In this document: piece by piece, positions 1-8,242 of the stretch
How positions within the stretch are numbered: position 1 is the stretch's first letter
Layout: the number at the start of each line of letters is the position of its first letter
DNA from: Geodermatophilus sabuli
Lineage (GTDB): Bacteria; Actinomycetota; Actinomycetes; Mycobacteriales; Geodermatophilaceae
Assembly (NCBI RefSeq): GCF_010686765.1
Contig: NZ_JAAGWF010000032.1
Span: 1-38,797 of the forward strand
Length of the DNA: 38,797 nucleotides
Direction of reading: 5' to 3'
Translations under genes and position numbers: made by a program
Notes under the pieces: generated by a model
Database searches by the model: none
What the model was told of the DNA's origin: nothing
The model's input: the letters and a program-made list of their open reading frames with translations, nothing else

Positions 1-963
1 CTCCTCCGCCGACGCCGAGATCTGCGCCGAGGACGCGCTCAGCTCCTCCGACGACGCGGCGACCGCATCCGCCGACGACACCACCGACGCCATGACCGTG
101 CGCAGCTCGACCACCGCCTGGTCCAGCGACGCACCCATCCGCCCGACCTCGTCGCGAGAGGTCACGCCCGCCGTCCGGGTGAGGTCACCCGCGGCCAGCC
201 CCTCCGTGACGTGCTGCACGCGGCGCAGCCCCGCGGTGACCAGCCGGGCCACCGCGAGGCCGGCTGCCAGTGCGAGGACGGCACCGGCGACCAGGGCGAC
301 GATCATCTGGAGCCGGGTGTCGGCGTACTGCGCCGCGCTCGCCGCGGCCGCGGCCGCGGCGGCGTCGCGGGTCGTCCCGGCCAGGGTGTCGAGATCCGCC
401 GAGACCTGCTTCGCGATCGGGGAGATGGTCGCCTCGCGGGCCACCGACCAGGCCACGAGGTCGCCGGCGTCGGCGAGCGCGTCGAGCTGCACCATCCCCT
501 GGCGGTAGGCGGCCATCTGCGTGTCGATGTCCGCGACGAGGTCCCGGGATGCGGCGTCCGGCGCGGTGGCGAGGAAGCGGTCGGCCGCCGCGTCGAGCCC
601 CGCGTAGGCGGTGGTGCGCGTGTCGAGGTAGCCCTGCCGGGTGGCCGGGTCGGTGGCCACGGCGTAGTTCGTGCCGGCGAGGCGGATGAGGAACAACTGC
701 GAGCGCATCGCCTCGACCTCGACGGTGCCCACCAGCTGCCGGTCGTACATCTCCTGTGTGGTCGCGGCCGAGCCGCTGAGCTTGGCCAGGCCGAGCAGGC
801 CGACGGCGACGGCGACGACGACGGCCGTGGCCACGGCGACGAGCACCTTCCCGGCGATCCGCAGGTCGCGGAAGCGCCGTACCGGGCCGCGGGGTCCTGC
901 CGCGGGCGACAGGGGCGGCGACGCCGGGGAGCGGGGTGGGGCGCCGGGCGCAGAACGGTACAT
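1..963 (-). CDS. Methyl-accepting chemotaxis protein (partial, C-terminus cut off by window edge)
   Basis: Transmembrane chemoreceptor; 321 residues are present. Visible in order: a Pro/Ser-rich cytoplasmic leader (1-30), TM1 (about 38-60), a mostly helical extracytoplasmic sensor region (about 62-217), TM2 (about 219-241), a HAMP linker (242-295 with the AAGDLTRTAGVTSRDEVGRM stretch), and the start of the signalling helix, ending in [11 protein letters not shown] at base 1. The same [13 protein letters not shown] stretch occurs in the two receptors upstream, so the missing part should be their conserved hairpin. It would signal through CheW/CheA, none of which is in the window. ATG at 963 follows a GGAG Shine-Dalgarno 9 bases upstream. 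It reads in the same direction as the next two receptors but has its own upstream region. The ligand is unknown. Confidence 0.93.
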   Translation of the reverse strand, partial: MYRSAPGAPPRSPASPPLSPAAGPRGPVRRFRDLRIAGKVLVAVATAVVVAVAVGLLGLAKLSGSAATTQEMYDRQLVGTVEVEAMRSQLFLIRLAGTNYAVATDPATRQGYLDTRTTAYAGLDAAADRFLATAPDAASRDLVADIDTQMAAYRQGMVQLDALADAGDLVAWSVAREATISPIAKQVSADLDTLAGTTRDAAAAAAAASAAQYADTRLQMIVALVAGAVLALAAGLAVARLVTAGLRRVQHVTEGLAAGDLTRTAGVTSRDEVGRMGASLDQAVVELRTVMASVVSSADAVAASSEELSASSAQISASAEE

Positions 964-1023
964 GGCGGAGTGCTCCTCGGGCGGATCATCGGTGACGGGG
1001 CGCGGGGCGGTGCGAACGATAGC

Positions 1024-1051
1024 CATTCGGCGATCGACGGACGGCTGTTTT
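1024..1051 (-). promoter_or_regulatory. Possible FliA/WhiG-like promoter of the partial chemoreceptor
   Basis: On the minus strand an AAAA block (1048-1051) is followed after 16 bases by GCCGAATG (1024-1031), resembling the flagellar sigma factor pattern TAAA-N15-GCCGATAA. The same arrangement (GAAA-N16-GCCGACAT) lies upstream of the second receptor. Inference from motif similarity in two copies only. Confidence 0.3.
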
Positions 1052-1187
1052 GCGAGGCAATTGGTGGTGTCGCACCTAATTGCCCAATCGCTGATCCTGA
1101 ATTGTCGACAAGGCGCCTCCAGCACGCGGGAGCACGTCCGCCGGGAGAACGGACCGACCATTCCCGGGGAACCATCGGCACACGACG

Positions 1188-1235
1188 CAGCGACCCCGGT
1201 CGCACGGCCGGGTGGCCGTGCGACCGGGGTCGCTG
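1188..1235 (-). terminator. Strong hairpin terminator downstream of the second chemoreceptor
   Basis: A perfect 22-bp inverted repeat: left arm 1188-1209 (begins CAGCGACCCCGG), 4-base loop GGGT at 1210-1213, right arm 1214-1235. It begins 18 bases after the stop of the receptor gene ending at 1253. There is no U tract, as is common in GC-rich actinobacteria. It isolates this receptor gene from the next one downstream. Confidence 0.8.
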
Positions 1236-1252
1236 ATCGAGGGGCGGGGTCG

Positions 1253-2863
1253 TCAGTAGGTGAACGTCCCGACCGCCGTGCGCAGGTCCGCGGCCATCCG
1301 GGACAGCTCGTCGACCGCGGTCTGGGTCTGCGTCAGCGCCTGGGTGGTGGACTCGGCAGCCGACGACACCCCGGTGATGTTGAGCGCGATCTCCCCGGCC
1401 CCGCCGGCGGCCTCGGACACCGACCGCGACATCTCGCTGGTGGTCGCGGTCTGCTCCTCCACGGCGCTGGCGATGGTGGTCTGCCGGTCGGAGATCTGCG
1501 CGACGATCTGCGAGATCTCCTCGATGGCGGCCACCGCGGCGGTGGTGTCGCCCTGGATGGCCTGCACCCGGCGGGCGATGTCCTCGGTCGCCTTCGCCGT
1601 CTCCTGCGCCAGCTCCTTCACCTCGTTGGCCACGACGGCGAAGCCCTTGCCCGCCTCGCCGGCGCGGGCGGCCTCGATGGTGGCGTTGAGCGCCAGCAGG
1701 TTGGTCTGCTCGGCGATCGAGGTGATCACCTTGACCACGTTGCCGATCTCCGCGGAGGAGTCGCCGAGCCGGGCGACGGTCGCGGTGGTGGTCTCGGCGG
1801 CGGTGACGGCACGCGCGGCGACCTGGCTGGCCTCGGCGGCGTTGCTGGCGATCTCCCGGATGGAGGCGCCCATCTGCTCGGCACCCGCGGCCACGGTCTG
1901 CACGTTCCGGCTGACCTCCTCCGCCGCACCGGCGACGACACCCGACTGCGCGCTGGTCTCCTGCGCCGAGGCGCTGATCTGCGCCGAGGAGGCCGACAGC
2001 TCCTCCGACGACGCGGCGACCGCGTCCGCCGAGCCCACGACGGAGGAGAGGACCTCGCGCAGGCTGACCTGGGCGGTCCGCAGCGACTGGGCCATGCGAC
2101 CGAGCTCGTCGTCGCAGACGACGTCGGGCTCGACGGTGAGGTCCCCGGCGGCCATGGCGTCGGTCGCGCGCTGCACGGACCGGACCGACCGGGTGATCCG
2201 GCGGACCACGAGGACCGTGAGGCCGATCGCCACGAGGGTCGAGAGGACCGCCGCGATGATCAGTGTCCGCGTCGCCGTCGTGGCGTCCGCGCTGGCTTCC
2301 TCGTTGCGGGCCGCCGCCTCGGCCGACTGGGCGATGCCCTCCTCCTCGAGACCGTCGGCGATGTCGGTGAGCAGCGGGCTCGAGACCTCGCGGTAGACCA
2401 GCGCGTACACGGGCAGGTTGCCGGCATCGGCGGCCGGGAAGAGCTGGGCGGCGTTCGAGGCGAGGAACTGCTCCCGGGCGGTCTGGTACTTGCCCATCGC
2501 GGCCTCGTCGATCACGAAGGGCTCGTACTCGGCGAGCGCCGTGTCGACGTCGGCCTGCTTCTCGTCCATCTCGCCGAGGAGCTCCACCCGGCGGGCCGGG
2601 TCGGAGACGGCGTACTCGAGCACCCGGGCCCGGTGGGCGGCGGTGGCGCGCTGGACGGCGGAGAGTGCGTTCAGGGGCCGCAGGTTCTCCTCGTAGATGC
2701 GGTGCTGGTCGCCGGCCATCTCCGTCATGCGGGTGATGGCGAGTGCGTTGGTGCCGACGAGCACCGCGATCAGGAGGGCGACGACGGCGCCGATCTTGAT
2801 GCCGACCGGCCGATCGGCGAACCAGCCACCTCCGGACCGGGAGGAACGTGCGGAAACGGACAT
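1253..2863 (-). CDS. Methyl-accepting chemotaxis protein
   Basis: 536-residue transmembrane chemoreceptor. TM1 is at about 23-43, a four-helix-bundle-type periplasmic sensor at 45-198, TM2 at about 200-221, and HAMP at 222-275. The long signalling coiled coil carries the universally conserved tip (384-415, containing [20 protein letters not shown]). The C-terminus (VGTFTY) has no CheR-binding pentapeptide. ATG at 2863 is preceded by GGAG. The N-terminal GWFADRP motif is shared with the next receptor upstream (3163-4770), showing common descent. DNA of the signalling tip is almost identical between the two, including 90 identical bases at 1661-1750 and 3571-3660. It is flanked by its own promoter-like motif and terminator, so it is probably monocistronic. 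The attractant cannot be deduced. Confidence 0.96.
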   Translation of the reverse strand: MSVSARSSRSGGGWFADRPVGIKIGAVVALLIAVLVGTNALAITRMTEMAGDQHRIYEENLRPLNALSAVQRATAAHRARVLEYAVSDPARRVELLGEMDEKQADVDTALAEYEPFVIDEAAMGKYQTAREQFLASNAAQLFPAADAGNLPVYALVYREVSSPLLTDIADGLEEEGIAQSAEAAARNEEASADATTATRTLIIAAVLSTLVAIGLTVLVVRRITRSVRSVQRATDAMAAGDLTVEPDVVCDDELGRMAQSLRTAQVSLREVLSSVVGSADAVAASSEELSASSAQISASAQETSAQSGVVAGAAEEVSRNVQTVAAGAEQMGASIREIASNAAEASQVAARAVTAAETTTATVARLGDSSAEIGNVVKVITSIAEQTNLLALNATIEAARAGEAGKGFAVVANEVKELAQETAKATEDIARRVQAIQGDTTAAVAAIEEISQIVAQISDRQTTIASAVEEQTATTSEMSRSVSEAAGGAGEIALNITGVSSAAESTTQALTQTQTAVDELSRMAADLRTAVGTFTY

Positions 2864-3005
2864 GGGAGGTGCTCCAAGGGACTAGGGCGGGGCTTGGTAC
2901 TGCACGAGCCGGGAGACCTCTGTCGTCCCGATCGGGAAGAGCGTGCGACATGGGACCGGCGTGGGAGTGGAATGGCGTGGGCGCGTCGGATCCGCTCGTA
3001 CAGAA

Positions 3006-3033
3006 ATGTCGGCGACCGCCATTGACGCGTTTC
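3006..3033 (-). promoter_or_regulatory. Possible FliA/WhiG-like promoter of the second chemoreceptor
   Basis: Minus-strand GAAA (3030-3033), 16-base spacer, GCCGACAT (3006-3013), close to the motility sigma factor pattern TAAA-N15-GCCGATAA and spaced exactly as in the copy at 1024-1051. A weaker TCCGACAA (4821-4828, minus) lies at the equivalent place before the third receptor, without a clear -35. Functional assignment is inference. Confidence 0.33.
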
Positions 3034-3086
3034 CTTGTCGACAATTCCGGCACGGCTGGACGAGCCGCCACGTCTTCCGGGGATAC

Positions 3087-3125
3087 ACGAGGAGCGCACG
3101 ACCGGTGGGGTCGTGCGCTCCTCGT
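3087..3125 (-). terminator. Hairpin terminator downstream of the third chemoreceptor
   Basis: Perfect 17-bp inverted repeat: arms 3087-3103 (ACGAGGAGCGCACGACC) and 3109-3125, loop GGTGG. It lies about 38 bases after the stop of the receptor gene ending at 3163 and before the upstream region of the next receptor. Confidence 0.78.
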
Positions 3126-3162
3126 CGTCGTCCGGATCGGCGCCGGTGCGCGTGCGCGCCGC

Positions 3163-4770
3163 TCAGTAGGTGAAGCGGCCCACCGTCGTGCGCAGGCCCG
3201 CGGCCATGCGGGAGAGCTCGTCGACCGCCACGCGGGTCTGGCTCAGGGCCTGGGTGGTCGACTCCGCCGCCGTGGAGACGCCGGTGATGTTGGCGGCGAT
3301 CTCCCCGGCCCCACCGGCGGCCTCGGTCACCGACCGGGCCATCTCGCTGGTCGTGGCGGTCTGCTCCTCCACCGCGCTGGCGATGGTGGTCTGCCGGTCG
3401 GAGATCTGCGCGACGATCTGCGAGATCTCCTCGATCGCGGCCACCGCTGCCGTGGTGTCGCCCTGGATCGACTGCACCCGGCGGGCGATGTCCTCGGTCG
3501 CCTTCGCCGTCTCCTGCGCCAGCTCCTTCACCGCGTTCGCGACCACCGCGAAGCCCTTGCCCGCCTCACCGGCGCGGGCGGCCTCGATGGTGGCGTTGAG
3601 CGCCAGCAGGTTGGTCTGCTCGGCGATCGAGGTGATCACCTTGACCACGTTGCCGATCTCGACGGAGCTCTCCCCCAGCTTCGCCACCGTCGCCGTCGTC
3701 GTCCCGGCCGCGGCGACCGCCCGCGAGGCCACCGCGCTCGCGTCCGCGGCGCTGCCGGCGATCTCCCGGATCGAGGCACCCATCTGCTCGGCTCCGGCCG
3801 CCACGGTCTCCACGCTCCGGGAGACCTCCTCGGCCGCACCCGAGACGACGCCGGCCTGTGCGCTGGTCTCCTCGGCCGACGCGCTGATCTGCGCGGACGA
3901 CGCCGACAGCTCCTCCGAGCTGGCCGCCACGGCGGTGGCCGACGACGCGACCTCGGTGAGCACCGCCCGGAGCGCCGTCTGGGCGGTGTCCAGCGCGGCC
4001 GCCATCTGACCGACCTCGTCGCGGGACCGGACGCCGGTCGCGACGGTCAGGTCGCCGGTCGCCAGCGCCTCGAGCGCGACCTTCACCTGCCGGACCGGCC
4101 GGGTCACCGACCGCAGCGTCAGGGCGCTGATCCCGAGGATCGCGAGGAGTGCCAGCGCCGCCACCACGAGGCCGACCGTCTGCGACCGGGCGATCGCGCC
4201 GTCGAGCCGGACCTGCGCGGCCGCGCTCTCGGCTGCCAGCGCGTCCTTCGCGGCGCCCACCGCGCCGTCGGTGAGGTCGTTGGCTGCCTGGATCTCCTCG
4301 AAGCGTGCCCGCGCGGCGGCCTGGTCGGCGACGGCGGCGTGCACGAAGGCCGAGATGCCATCGGTGTAGGCGCCGTAGCTCTCCGCGAGGCCGGCGACCG
4401 TGCGAGCGCTCTCCCCCTCGAGGGAGATCCCGTCCAACTCGTCGAGCAGTGCCTCAGGGGTGGCGATGTCCTCGGCGAGCTCCTCGAGCTGGGACACGGG
4501 GTCGGGCCGGGTGACCGCCTTGAACCCGTCCACCTTGAGCTCGCTGGCGCGGGTGTCCAGCTGCAGCACCAGCGTCTGGGCGTGGTTGAGCGCGGCCAGG
4601 TGGGCGGTGGCCGCCTTCACCGAGGAGTTGCCGACGAGCATGGCGCCCAGGAGCCCCGCGAAGGCCAGGACGACGACGCCGACGAGGATCCCGAACTTGA
4701 CTGCCAGCGGCCGATCGGCGAACCAGCCGGCTCGGCTGGACGCGAGCTGGGGGAGGGAAGTAGCGGGCAC
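3163..4770 (-). CDS. Methyl-accepting chemotaxis protein
   Basis: 535-residue transmembrane chemoreceptor, paralogous to the gene at 1253-2863. It has the same GWFADRP N-terminal motif, TM1 (about 27-47), a helical sensor region of about 150 residues rich in Ala, TM2, and a HAMP domain ([19 protein letters not shown]). The signalling hairpin is the same ([20 protein letters not shown]), and the terminus (VGRFTY) lacks a CheR pentapeptide. The sensor domains differ much more than the signalling halves, as expected for receptors with different ligands feeding one CheA/CheW array. GTG start at 4770 with GGAG about 7 bases upstream. First of three receptors reading leftward; 198 bases separate it from otsB. 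Confidence 0.96.
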   Translation of the reverse strand: MPATSLPQLASSRAGWFADRPLAVKFGILVGVVVLAFAGLLGAMLVGNSSVKAATAHLAALNHAQTLVLQLDTRASELKVDGFKAVTRPDPVSQLEELAEDIATPEALLDELDGISLEGESARTVAGLAESYGAYTDGISAFVHAAVADQAAARARFEEIQAANDLTDGAVGAAKDALAAESAAAQVRLDGAIARSQTVGLVVAALALLAILGISALTLRSVTRPVRQVKVALEALATGDLTVATGVRSRDEVGQMAAALDTAQTALRAVLTEVASSATAVAASSEELSASSAQISASAEETSAQAGVVSGAAEEVSRSVETVAAGAEQMGASIREIAGSAADASAVASRAVAAAGTTTATVAKLGESSVEIGNVVKVITSIAEQTNLLALNATIEAARAGEAGKGFAVVANAVKELAQETAKATEDIARRVQSIQGDTTAAVAAIEEISQIVAQISDRQTTIASAVEEQTATTSEMARSVTEAAGGAGEIAANITGVSTAAESTTQALSQTRVAVDELSRMAAGLRTTVGRFTY

Positions 4771-4968
4771 GGGGACTCCAGGATGCGCGGGACCGGCGTG
4801 GCCGGTGTGTCAGGGCACCATTGTCGGAGTACACCGATCCATTCGTCGCGCAACGCAACGGGGGGTTACCAGAATTCCTGAGATCGGCCGGTGACCGCAT
4901 CGGAGGAGCCGCTATGTCGACATCGGCTCGCATTCCTGGAATGGCAGGGCGGGAACTGTGCGCGGGGT

Positions 4969-5715
4969 TCAGTCCAGCAGGTCGGCGAGGGTGTCGAGCA
5001 GCGCGACGACGGCCGCGGGGTCGCCGACGCGGTGGTCGGCGGCGGTCTCCCCCTCGCCCACCTTCACGGTGAGGTCGCCGGACGGCAGCGCGCGGAAGGC
5101 GTCCTCGTCGGTGCGGTCGTCGCCGAGGTAGGCCGCCGCCGCGACACCGAGCTCGTCCCGCAGCCGGAGCAGCGCGCTGCCCTTGTCGGCGTCGGTGACG
5201 GCGAGCTCGAGCACCTCCTTGCCCGGCTTCTTCGTCAGTGACGGATCGGCGACCCGGTCGGCATCCGCCAGGAGCGCGGCGGCCGCGGCCCGGTCGGCCA
5301 CCTGCCGGACGTGCACGGCCACGCTCGCCGGCTTCACCTCCAGTCGCGCCCCTGGGACGTCGGCGACCAGGGGCGCCAGCTGCTCGGCCAGCGCGTCCCG
5401 CCGGTCGGCCAGCTCGCCGGTCAGCGGCCCGTCGAACTCCGCCCCGTGACTGCCCACCCACCGGTAGGGCCCCGACAGCCCGCTGACCGTCTGCAGGTCG
5501 GCCACCCCGCGTCCGCTGACCAGCGCCACGACGACGCCGTCGTGGGCGGCCACCCGGGCCAGCGCCTCGGCCACCCCGGGTTCCGGCACGGCGGCCGACG
5601 GGTCCCCGACCAGGGGCGCCAGGACGCCGTCGTAGTCGCTGGCCACCAGCAGCGGACGGCGGCCGGCCAGCTCCGCCAGCGCGGTGACCAGGCCGGCCGG
5701 CACGGCGCCGTTCAT
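4969..5715 (-). CDS. otsB: Trehalose-6-phosphate phosphatase
   Basis: Removes phosphate from trehalose 6-phosphate to give trehalose, a compatible solute and desiccation protectant; cytoplasmic HAD-superfamily enzyme. 248 residues, normal for OtsB. The nucleophile motif DYDGVLAP sits near residue 24 (usually DxDGTLAP; Val replaces Thr). VSGRGVADL follows as motif II, and the C-terminal [10 protein letters not shown] is the Mg-binding HAD motif. Its ATG (5713-5715) overlaps the TGA of otsA by 4 bases (ATGA), so the two are translationally coupled in the order otsA-otsB. I choose this start because of the overlap and because the longer reading frame upstream is a shadow of otsA. Confidence 0.95.
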   Translation of the reverse strand: MNGAVPAGLVTALAELAGRRPLLVASDYDGVLAPLVGDPSAAVPEPGVAEALARVAAHDGVVVALVSGRGVADLQTVSGLSGPYRWVGSHGAEFDGPLTGELADRRDALAEQLAPLVADVPGARLEVKPASVAVHVRQVADRAAAAALLADADRVADPSLTKKPGKEVLELAVTDADKGSALLRLRDELGVAAAAYLGDDRTDEDAFRALPSGDLTVKVGEGETAADHRVGDPAAVVALLDTLADLLD

Positions 5716-7127
5716 GCCCGCGCGCGCAGCGCGTCGAAGAAGGACGTCGCCCAGTGCTCGAGGTCGTTCTTGAACAGGTGCCGGCGCATGGCCCGCATCC
5801 GCCTCGCGCCCTCGGCGGGCTCGACCCGCAGCGCCCGGACCAGCTGGTTCTTGACCCCCGCGATGTCGTGCGGGTTGACCAGGAACGCCTGCTTGAGCTC
5901 GGCGGCCGCGCCGGCGAACTCCGACAGGACCAGGGCGCCGCCGAGGTCGCCGCGGGCGGCGACGTACTCCTTCGCGACCAGGTTCATCCCGTCGCGGTAC
6001 GGGGTCACCAGCATGACGTCGGCGGCCCGGTAGAGCGCGGCGAGCTCCTCGCGAGGCATCGACTGGTTGAAGTAGTGCACCGCCGGCCCGCCGATCGAGC
6101 CGTAGATGCCGTTGATGTGGCCGACCTGCTGCTCGATGGTCTCCCGCATGTGCACGTAGTGCTCGACGCGCTCGCGGCTGGGGGTGGCCACCTGCACCAG
6201 CACCGTCCCGGGCGCCTCCAGCGCGCCGTCCTCCAGCAGCTCCTCGAACGCCGCGAGCCGGACGCTGATCCCCTTGGTGTAGTCCAGCCGGTCCACGCCC
6301 AGGATGATCCGCTCGGGGTTGCCCAGCTCCGCGCGGATCTCCTTGGCCCGGGCCAGCACCTCCGGGGAGGAAGCCAGCTCGTCGAACGCGGCGACGTCGA
6401 TGGAGATCGGGAACGCGCGGGCGGTCACCGTCCGCCCGTCGTACTCGACGGTGTGCCCGCGGGCGGGCAGCTCGTGCAGGCGGCGGGCCAGCTGGACGAA
6501 GTTGGCCGCGGCGCTCGGCCGCTGGAAACCCACGAGATCGGCGCCGAGCAGCCCCTCGACGATCGCCGACCGCCAGGGCAGCTGGGTGAACAGCTCGTAG
6601 GGCGGGAAGGGGATGTGCAGGAAGAAGCCGATGGTGAGGTCCGGGCGCCGCTGCCGCAGCATCGCCGGCACCAGCTGCAACTGGTAGTCGTGCACCCAGA
6701 CGATGGCGTGCTCGCCGGCGACCTCGGCCGCCCGGTCGGCGAACCGCTTGTTGACCTGCACGTAGGTGTCCCACCAGGTGCGGTGGTACTCCGGCTTCTC
6801 GACGACGTCGTGGTACAGCGGCCACAGCGAGGCGTTCGACATGCCCTCGTAGTAGCGGTCGACCTCCTCCTCCTCGAGCCCCACCGGGATGAGCTGCATC
6901 CCGCCCGACTCGAAGGGCTCCGGCGCGCCGCCGGCCGAGCCCGACCACCCCACCCAGGCCCCGCCGCGACCGGCCACGAAGGGCTCCAGCGCGGTGACCA
7001 GGCCCCCCGGGCTCCGCTGCCAGCGGGTCGTGCCGTCGGGATCGGTCACCTGGTCGACCGGCAGCCGGTTGGCCACCACGACGACCGGGCTGTCCGCCCG
7101 CCCCTGTCCTGCCGATGTCGACGTCAT
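5712..7127 (-). CDS. otsA: Trehalose-6-phosphate synthase (GT20)
   Basis: Transfers glucose from a nucleotide sugar (UDP- or GDP-glucose) to glucose 6-phosphate, giving trehalose 6-phosphate. 471 residues, the usual length. Visible family features are the N-terminal [11 protein letters not shown] strand, the [15 protein letters not shown] segment with the HDY sugar-phosphate contact, DRLDYTKGI in the middle, and the C-terminal [15 protein letters not shown] and LSEFAGAA nucleotide-sugar site. ATG at 7127. First gene of the otsA-otsB pair. Phosphoglucomutase, which provides glucose 1-phosphate for the nucleotide sugar, is encoded 23 kb away in the same window. The NAGGN osmolyte genes lie 1 kb upstream, so the neighbourhood is geared to osmotic stress. 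Confidence 0.97.
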   Translation of the reverse strand: MTSTSAGQGRADSPVVVVANRLPVDQVTDPDGTTRWQRSPGGLVTALEPFVAGRGGAWVGWSGSAGGAPEPFESGGMQLIPVGLEEEEVDRYYEGMSNASLWPLYHDVVEKPEYHRTWWDTYVQVNKRFADRAAEVAGEHAIVWVHDYQLQLVPAMLRQRRPDLTIGFFLHIPFPPYELFTQLPWRSAIVEGLLGADLVGFQRPSAAANFVQLARRLHELPARGHTVEYDGRTVTARAFPISIDVAAFDELASSPEVLARAKEIRAELGNPERIILGVDRLDYTKGISVRLAAFEELLEDGALEAPGTVLVQVATPSRERVEHYVHMRETIEQQVGHINGIYGSIGGPAVHYFNQSMPREELAALYRAADVMLVTPYRDGMNLVAKEYVAARGDLGGALVLSEFAGAAAELKQAFLVNPHDIAGVKNQLVRALRVEPAEGARRMRAMRRHLFKNDLEHWATSFFDALRARA

Positions 7128-7175
7128 ACCGTGCTCGACCCTACTGAGCCCGGCCTGGACGAGCAGCCGCAGGCC

Positions 7176-7529
7176 TCAACCGGCGGTCAGTACGTAGGCC
7201 GCCGCCGCCGCGCCGAGGCCGAGGACGAGCGTGGCGGTCAGGTAGCCCACCGCCCGCGCCAGCGCCCGTCCCTCGACCAGCCGCACCACGTCGGCGCCGA
7301 AGGTCGAGAAGGTGGTGAGGGCACCGCAGAACCCGGTGCCCACCAGCGCGACCACCCCCGCGGGCACGGCGGCGGCGCCCAGCAGTGCCCCCAGCACCGC
7401 GCTGCCGGCCACGTTGACCACCAGCGTGCCCCGCGCCGGGTCGTGCCCTCCACGGCCGGCCAGGCGGGTCACCAGCAGTCGCAGCGGCGCCCCGACGACG
7501 GCGCCGGCGACCACGAGCAGCGGCGTCAC
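7176..7529 (-). CDS. crcB: Fluoride efflux channel CrcB (second subunit gene)
   Basis: Small four-helix membrane protein of the CrcB/Fluc family that lets fluoride leave the cell. 117 residues. The family marks are present: the Asn-containing NVAGSAVLG in TM2 and the GALTTFSTFGAD break in TM3, whose Phe residues line the pore. GTG at 7529 overlaps the TGA of the preceding crcB gene by 4 bases (GTGA), so both are co-translated. Gram-positive bacteria often have two adjacent crcB genes. The long reading frame that runs further upstream is a shadow, and this start is fixed by the overlap. Confidence 0.93.
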   Translation of the reverse strand: MTPLLVVAGAVVGAPLRLLVTRLAGRGGHDPARGTLVVNVAGSAVLGALLGAAAVPAGVVALVGTGFCGALTTFSTFGADVVRLVEGRALARAVGYLTATLVLGLGAAAAAYVLTAG

Positions 7530-7903
7530 CGGGCCCACGCCCCCACCACGACCCGCGCACCGGCCGCCACCGCGAGCACGCCGCCGAGGACGGAGGCGAG
7601 CACGTAGCCGGCCGCGAGCACCCAGGCCCGGGCCTCGGCGAGCGCGACGACCTCCACCGCGAACGTCGACCACGTGGTGAACCCGCCCAGCACGCCCACG
7701 CCGAGGAACGGCCGCGGCCAGGACGCCTCGGGGGAGCGGGCGGCCAGGACGGCCAGCAGCACACCCAGCAGCAGGCAGCCGCTGAGGTTGACCAGCAGGG
7801 TGGCCCAGGGCCAGCCACCGGGGGAGCGCGGCAGGCTCTCGGCGATGCCCCAGCGGGCCAGCGCCCCGAGGGCGCCCCCCAGCGCCGCGAGCAGGTACGC
7901 CAC
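7526..7903 (-). CDS. crcB: Fluoride efflux channel CrcB (first subunit gene)
   Basis: 125-residue CrcB/Fluc fluoride channel with four predicted membrane helices. It contains LLVNLSGCLLLG (TM2) and GGFTTWSTFAVE (TM3 break), plus the N-terminal GGALGALARW typical of the family. GTG start at 7903 with a strong GGGAGGGGG Shine-Dalgarno just upstream. It forms a two-gene operon with the crcB at 7176-7529. It differs clearly from that partner (for example TTWSTF against TTFSTF), so the pair may assemble as a heterodimer; that is inference. I looked for the conserved core of the fluoride riboswitch upstream and did not find it. A long imperfect hairpin lies there instead. Confidence 0.94.
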   Translation of the reverse strand: MAYLLAALGGALGALARWGIAESLPRSPGGWPWATLLVNLSGCLLLGVLLAVLAARSPEASWPRPFLGVGVLGGFTTWSTFAVEVVALAEARAWVLAAGYVLASVLGGVLAVAAGARVVVGAWAR

Positions 7904-7923
7904 GCGTCGTCCCCCTCCCAGGG

Positions 7924-7964
7924 AGCTCTTCCCACGCCCGGACCGTCCCGACGTGGGGAGAGCT
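7924..7964 (-). terminator. Imperfect inverted repeat between crcB and the small upstream gene
   Basis: Arms 7924-7936 (AGCTCTTCCCACG) and 7952-7964 (CGTGGGGAGAGCT) pair at 12 of 13 positions around a 15-base loop. It lies downstream of the gene ending at 7981 and just before the crcB Shine-Dalgarno. It could terminate the upstream transcript or serve as a leader structure or operator for crcB. Sequence alone does not decide. Confidence 0.5.
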
Positions 7965-7980
7965 TCCTATGCCACGGGGG

Positions 7981-8190
7981 TCAGGGCCGGGAGGGGGCCC
8001 GGTCCCGCCGCCGACGGCCCCGCCGGACCGGCTCCAGCGCAGCCATGTCCTCGTCGGTGGCGATGCGGAACGGGGGAGTGGCGGGGGCGGGCACTGCCCG
8101 CCGTCCCTGCCCCCGCGTGGCCCGCAGGCTGGCTGCGACGGAGACGCCGAGGATCGTGGCGATGACCGCCAGGCTGGTCGTCCTCGGCAC
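7981..8190 (-). CDS. Small hypothetical membrane-anchored protein
   Basis: 69 residues. An N-terminal hydrophobic stretch (about 5-22, SLAVIATILGVSVAASL) could be a signal anchor. It is followed by a basic segment, a possible structured patch (FRIATDEDMAALEPV), and a basic tail (RRGRRRRDRAPSRP). GTG start at 8190, 52 bases after the ngg stop, without a convincing Shine-Dalgarno. It could be a downstream member of the asnO-ngg operon or a chance open frame in GC-rich DNA. No family recognised. Confidence 0.42.
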   Translation of the reverse strand: MPRTTSLAVIATILGVSVAASLRATRGQGRRAVPAPATPPFRIATDEDMAALEPVRRGRRRRDRAPSRP

Positions 8191-8242
8191 GTGGACGGCC
8201 AGCGCCGGGCCTGCGAGGCGTGGGGGGAAGGGTGCTCCTCCC

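Noticed and set aside
303..3071. 922-codon open frame on the minus strand covering the chemoreceptors
   Set aside because: It is a shadow frame rich in Arg, Pro and Gly. The real receptor sequences are in other frames with clear domains.
2848..4881. Long plus-strand frame opposite the third chemoreceptor
   Set aside because: The composition (DHRRGGH-rich) is a typical antisense shadow of GC-rich coding DNA, with no recognisable domain.
4969..6948. Apparent OtsA-OtsB fusion reading frame
   Set aside because: The upstream portion is out of frame with otsA. The ATGA overlap at 5712-5715 shows two separate genes.
7904..7990. Fluoride riboswitch upstream of crcB
   Set aside because: The conserved core bases of the crcB motif are not present; only a simple imperfect hairpin is seen.
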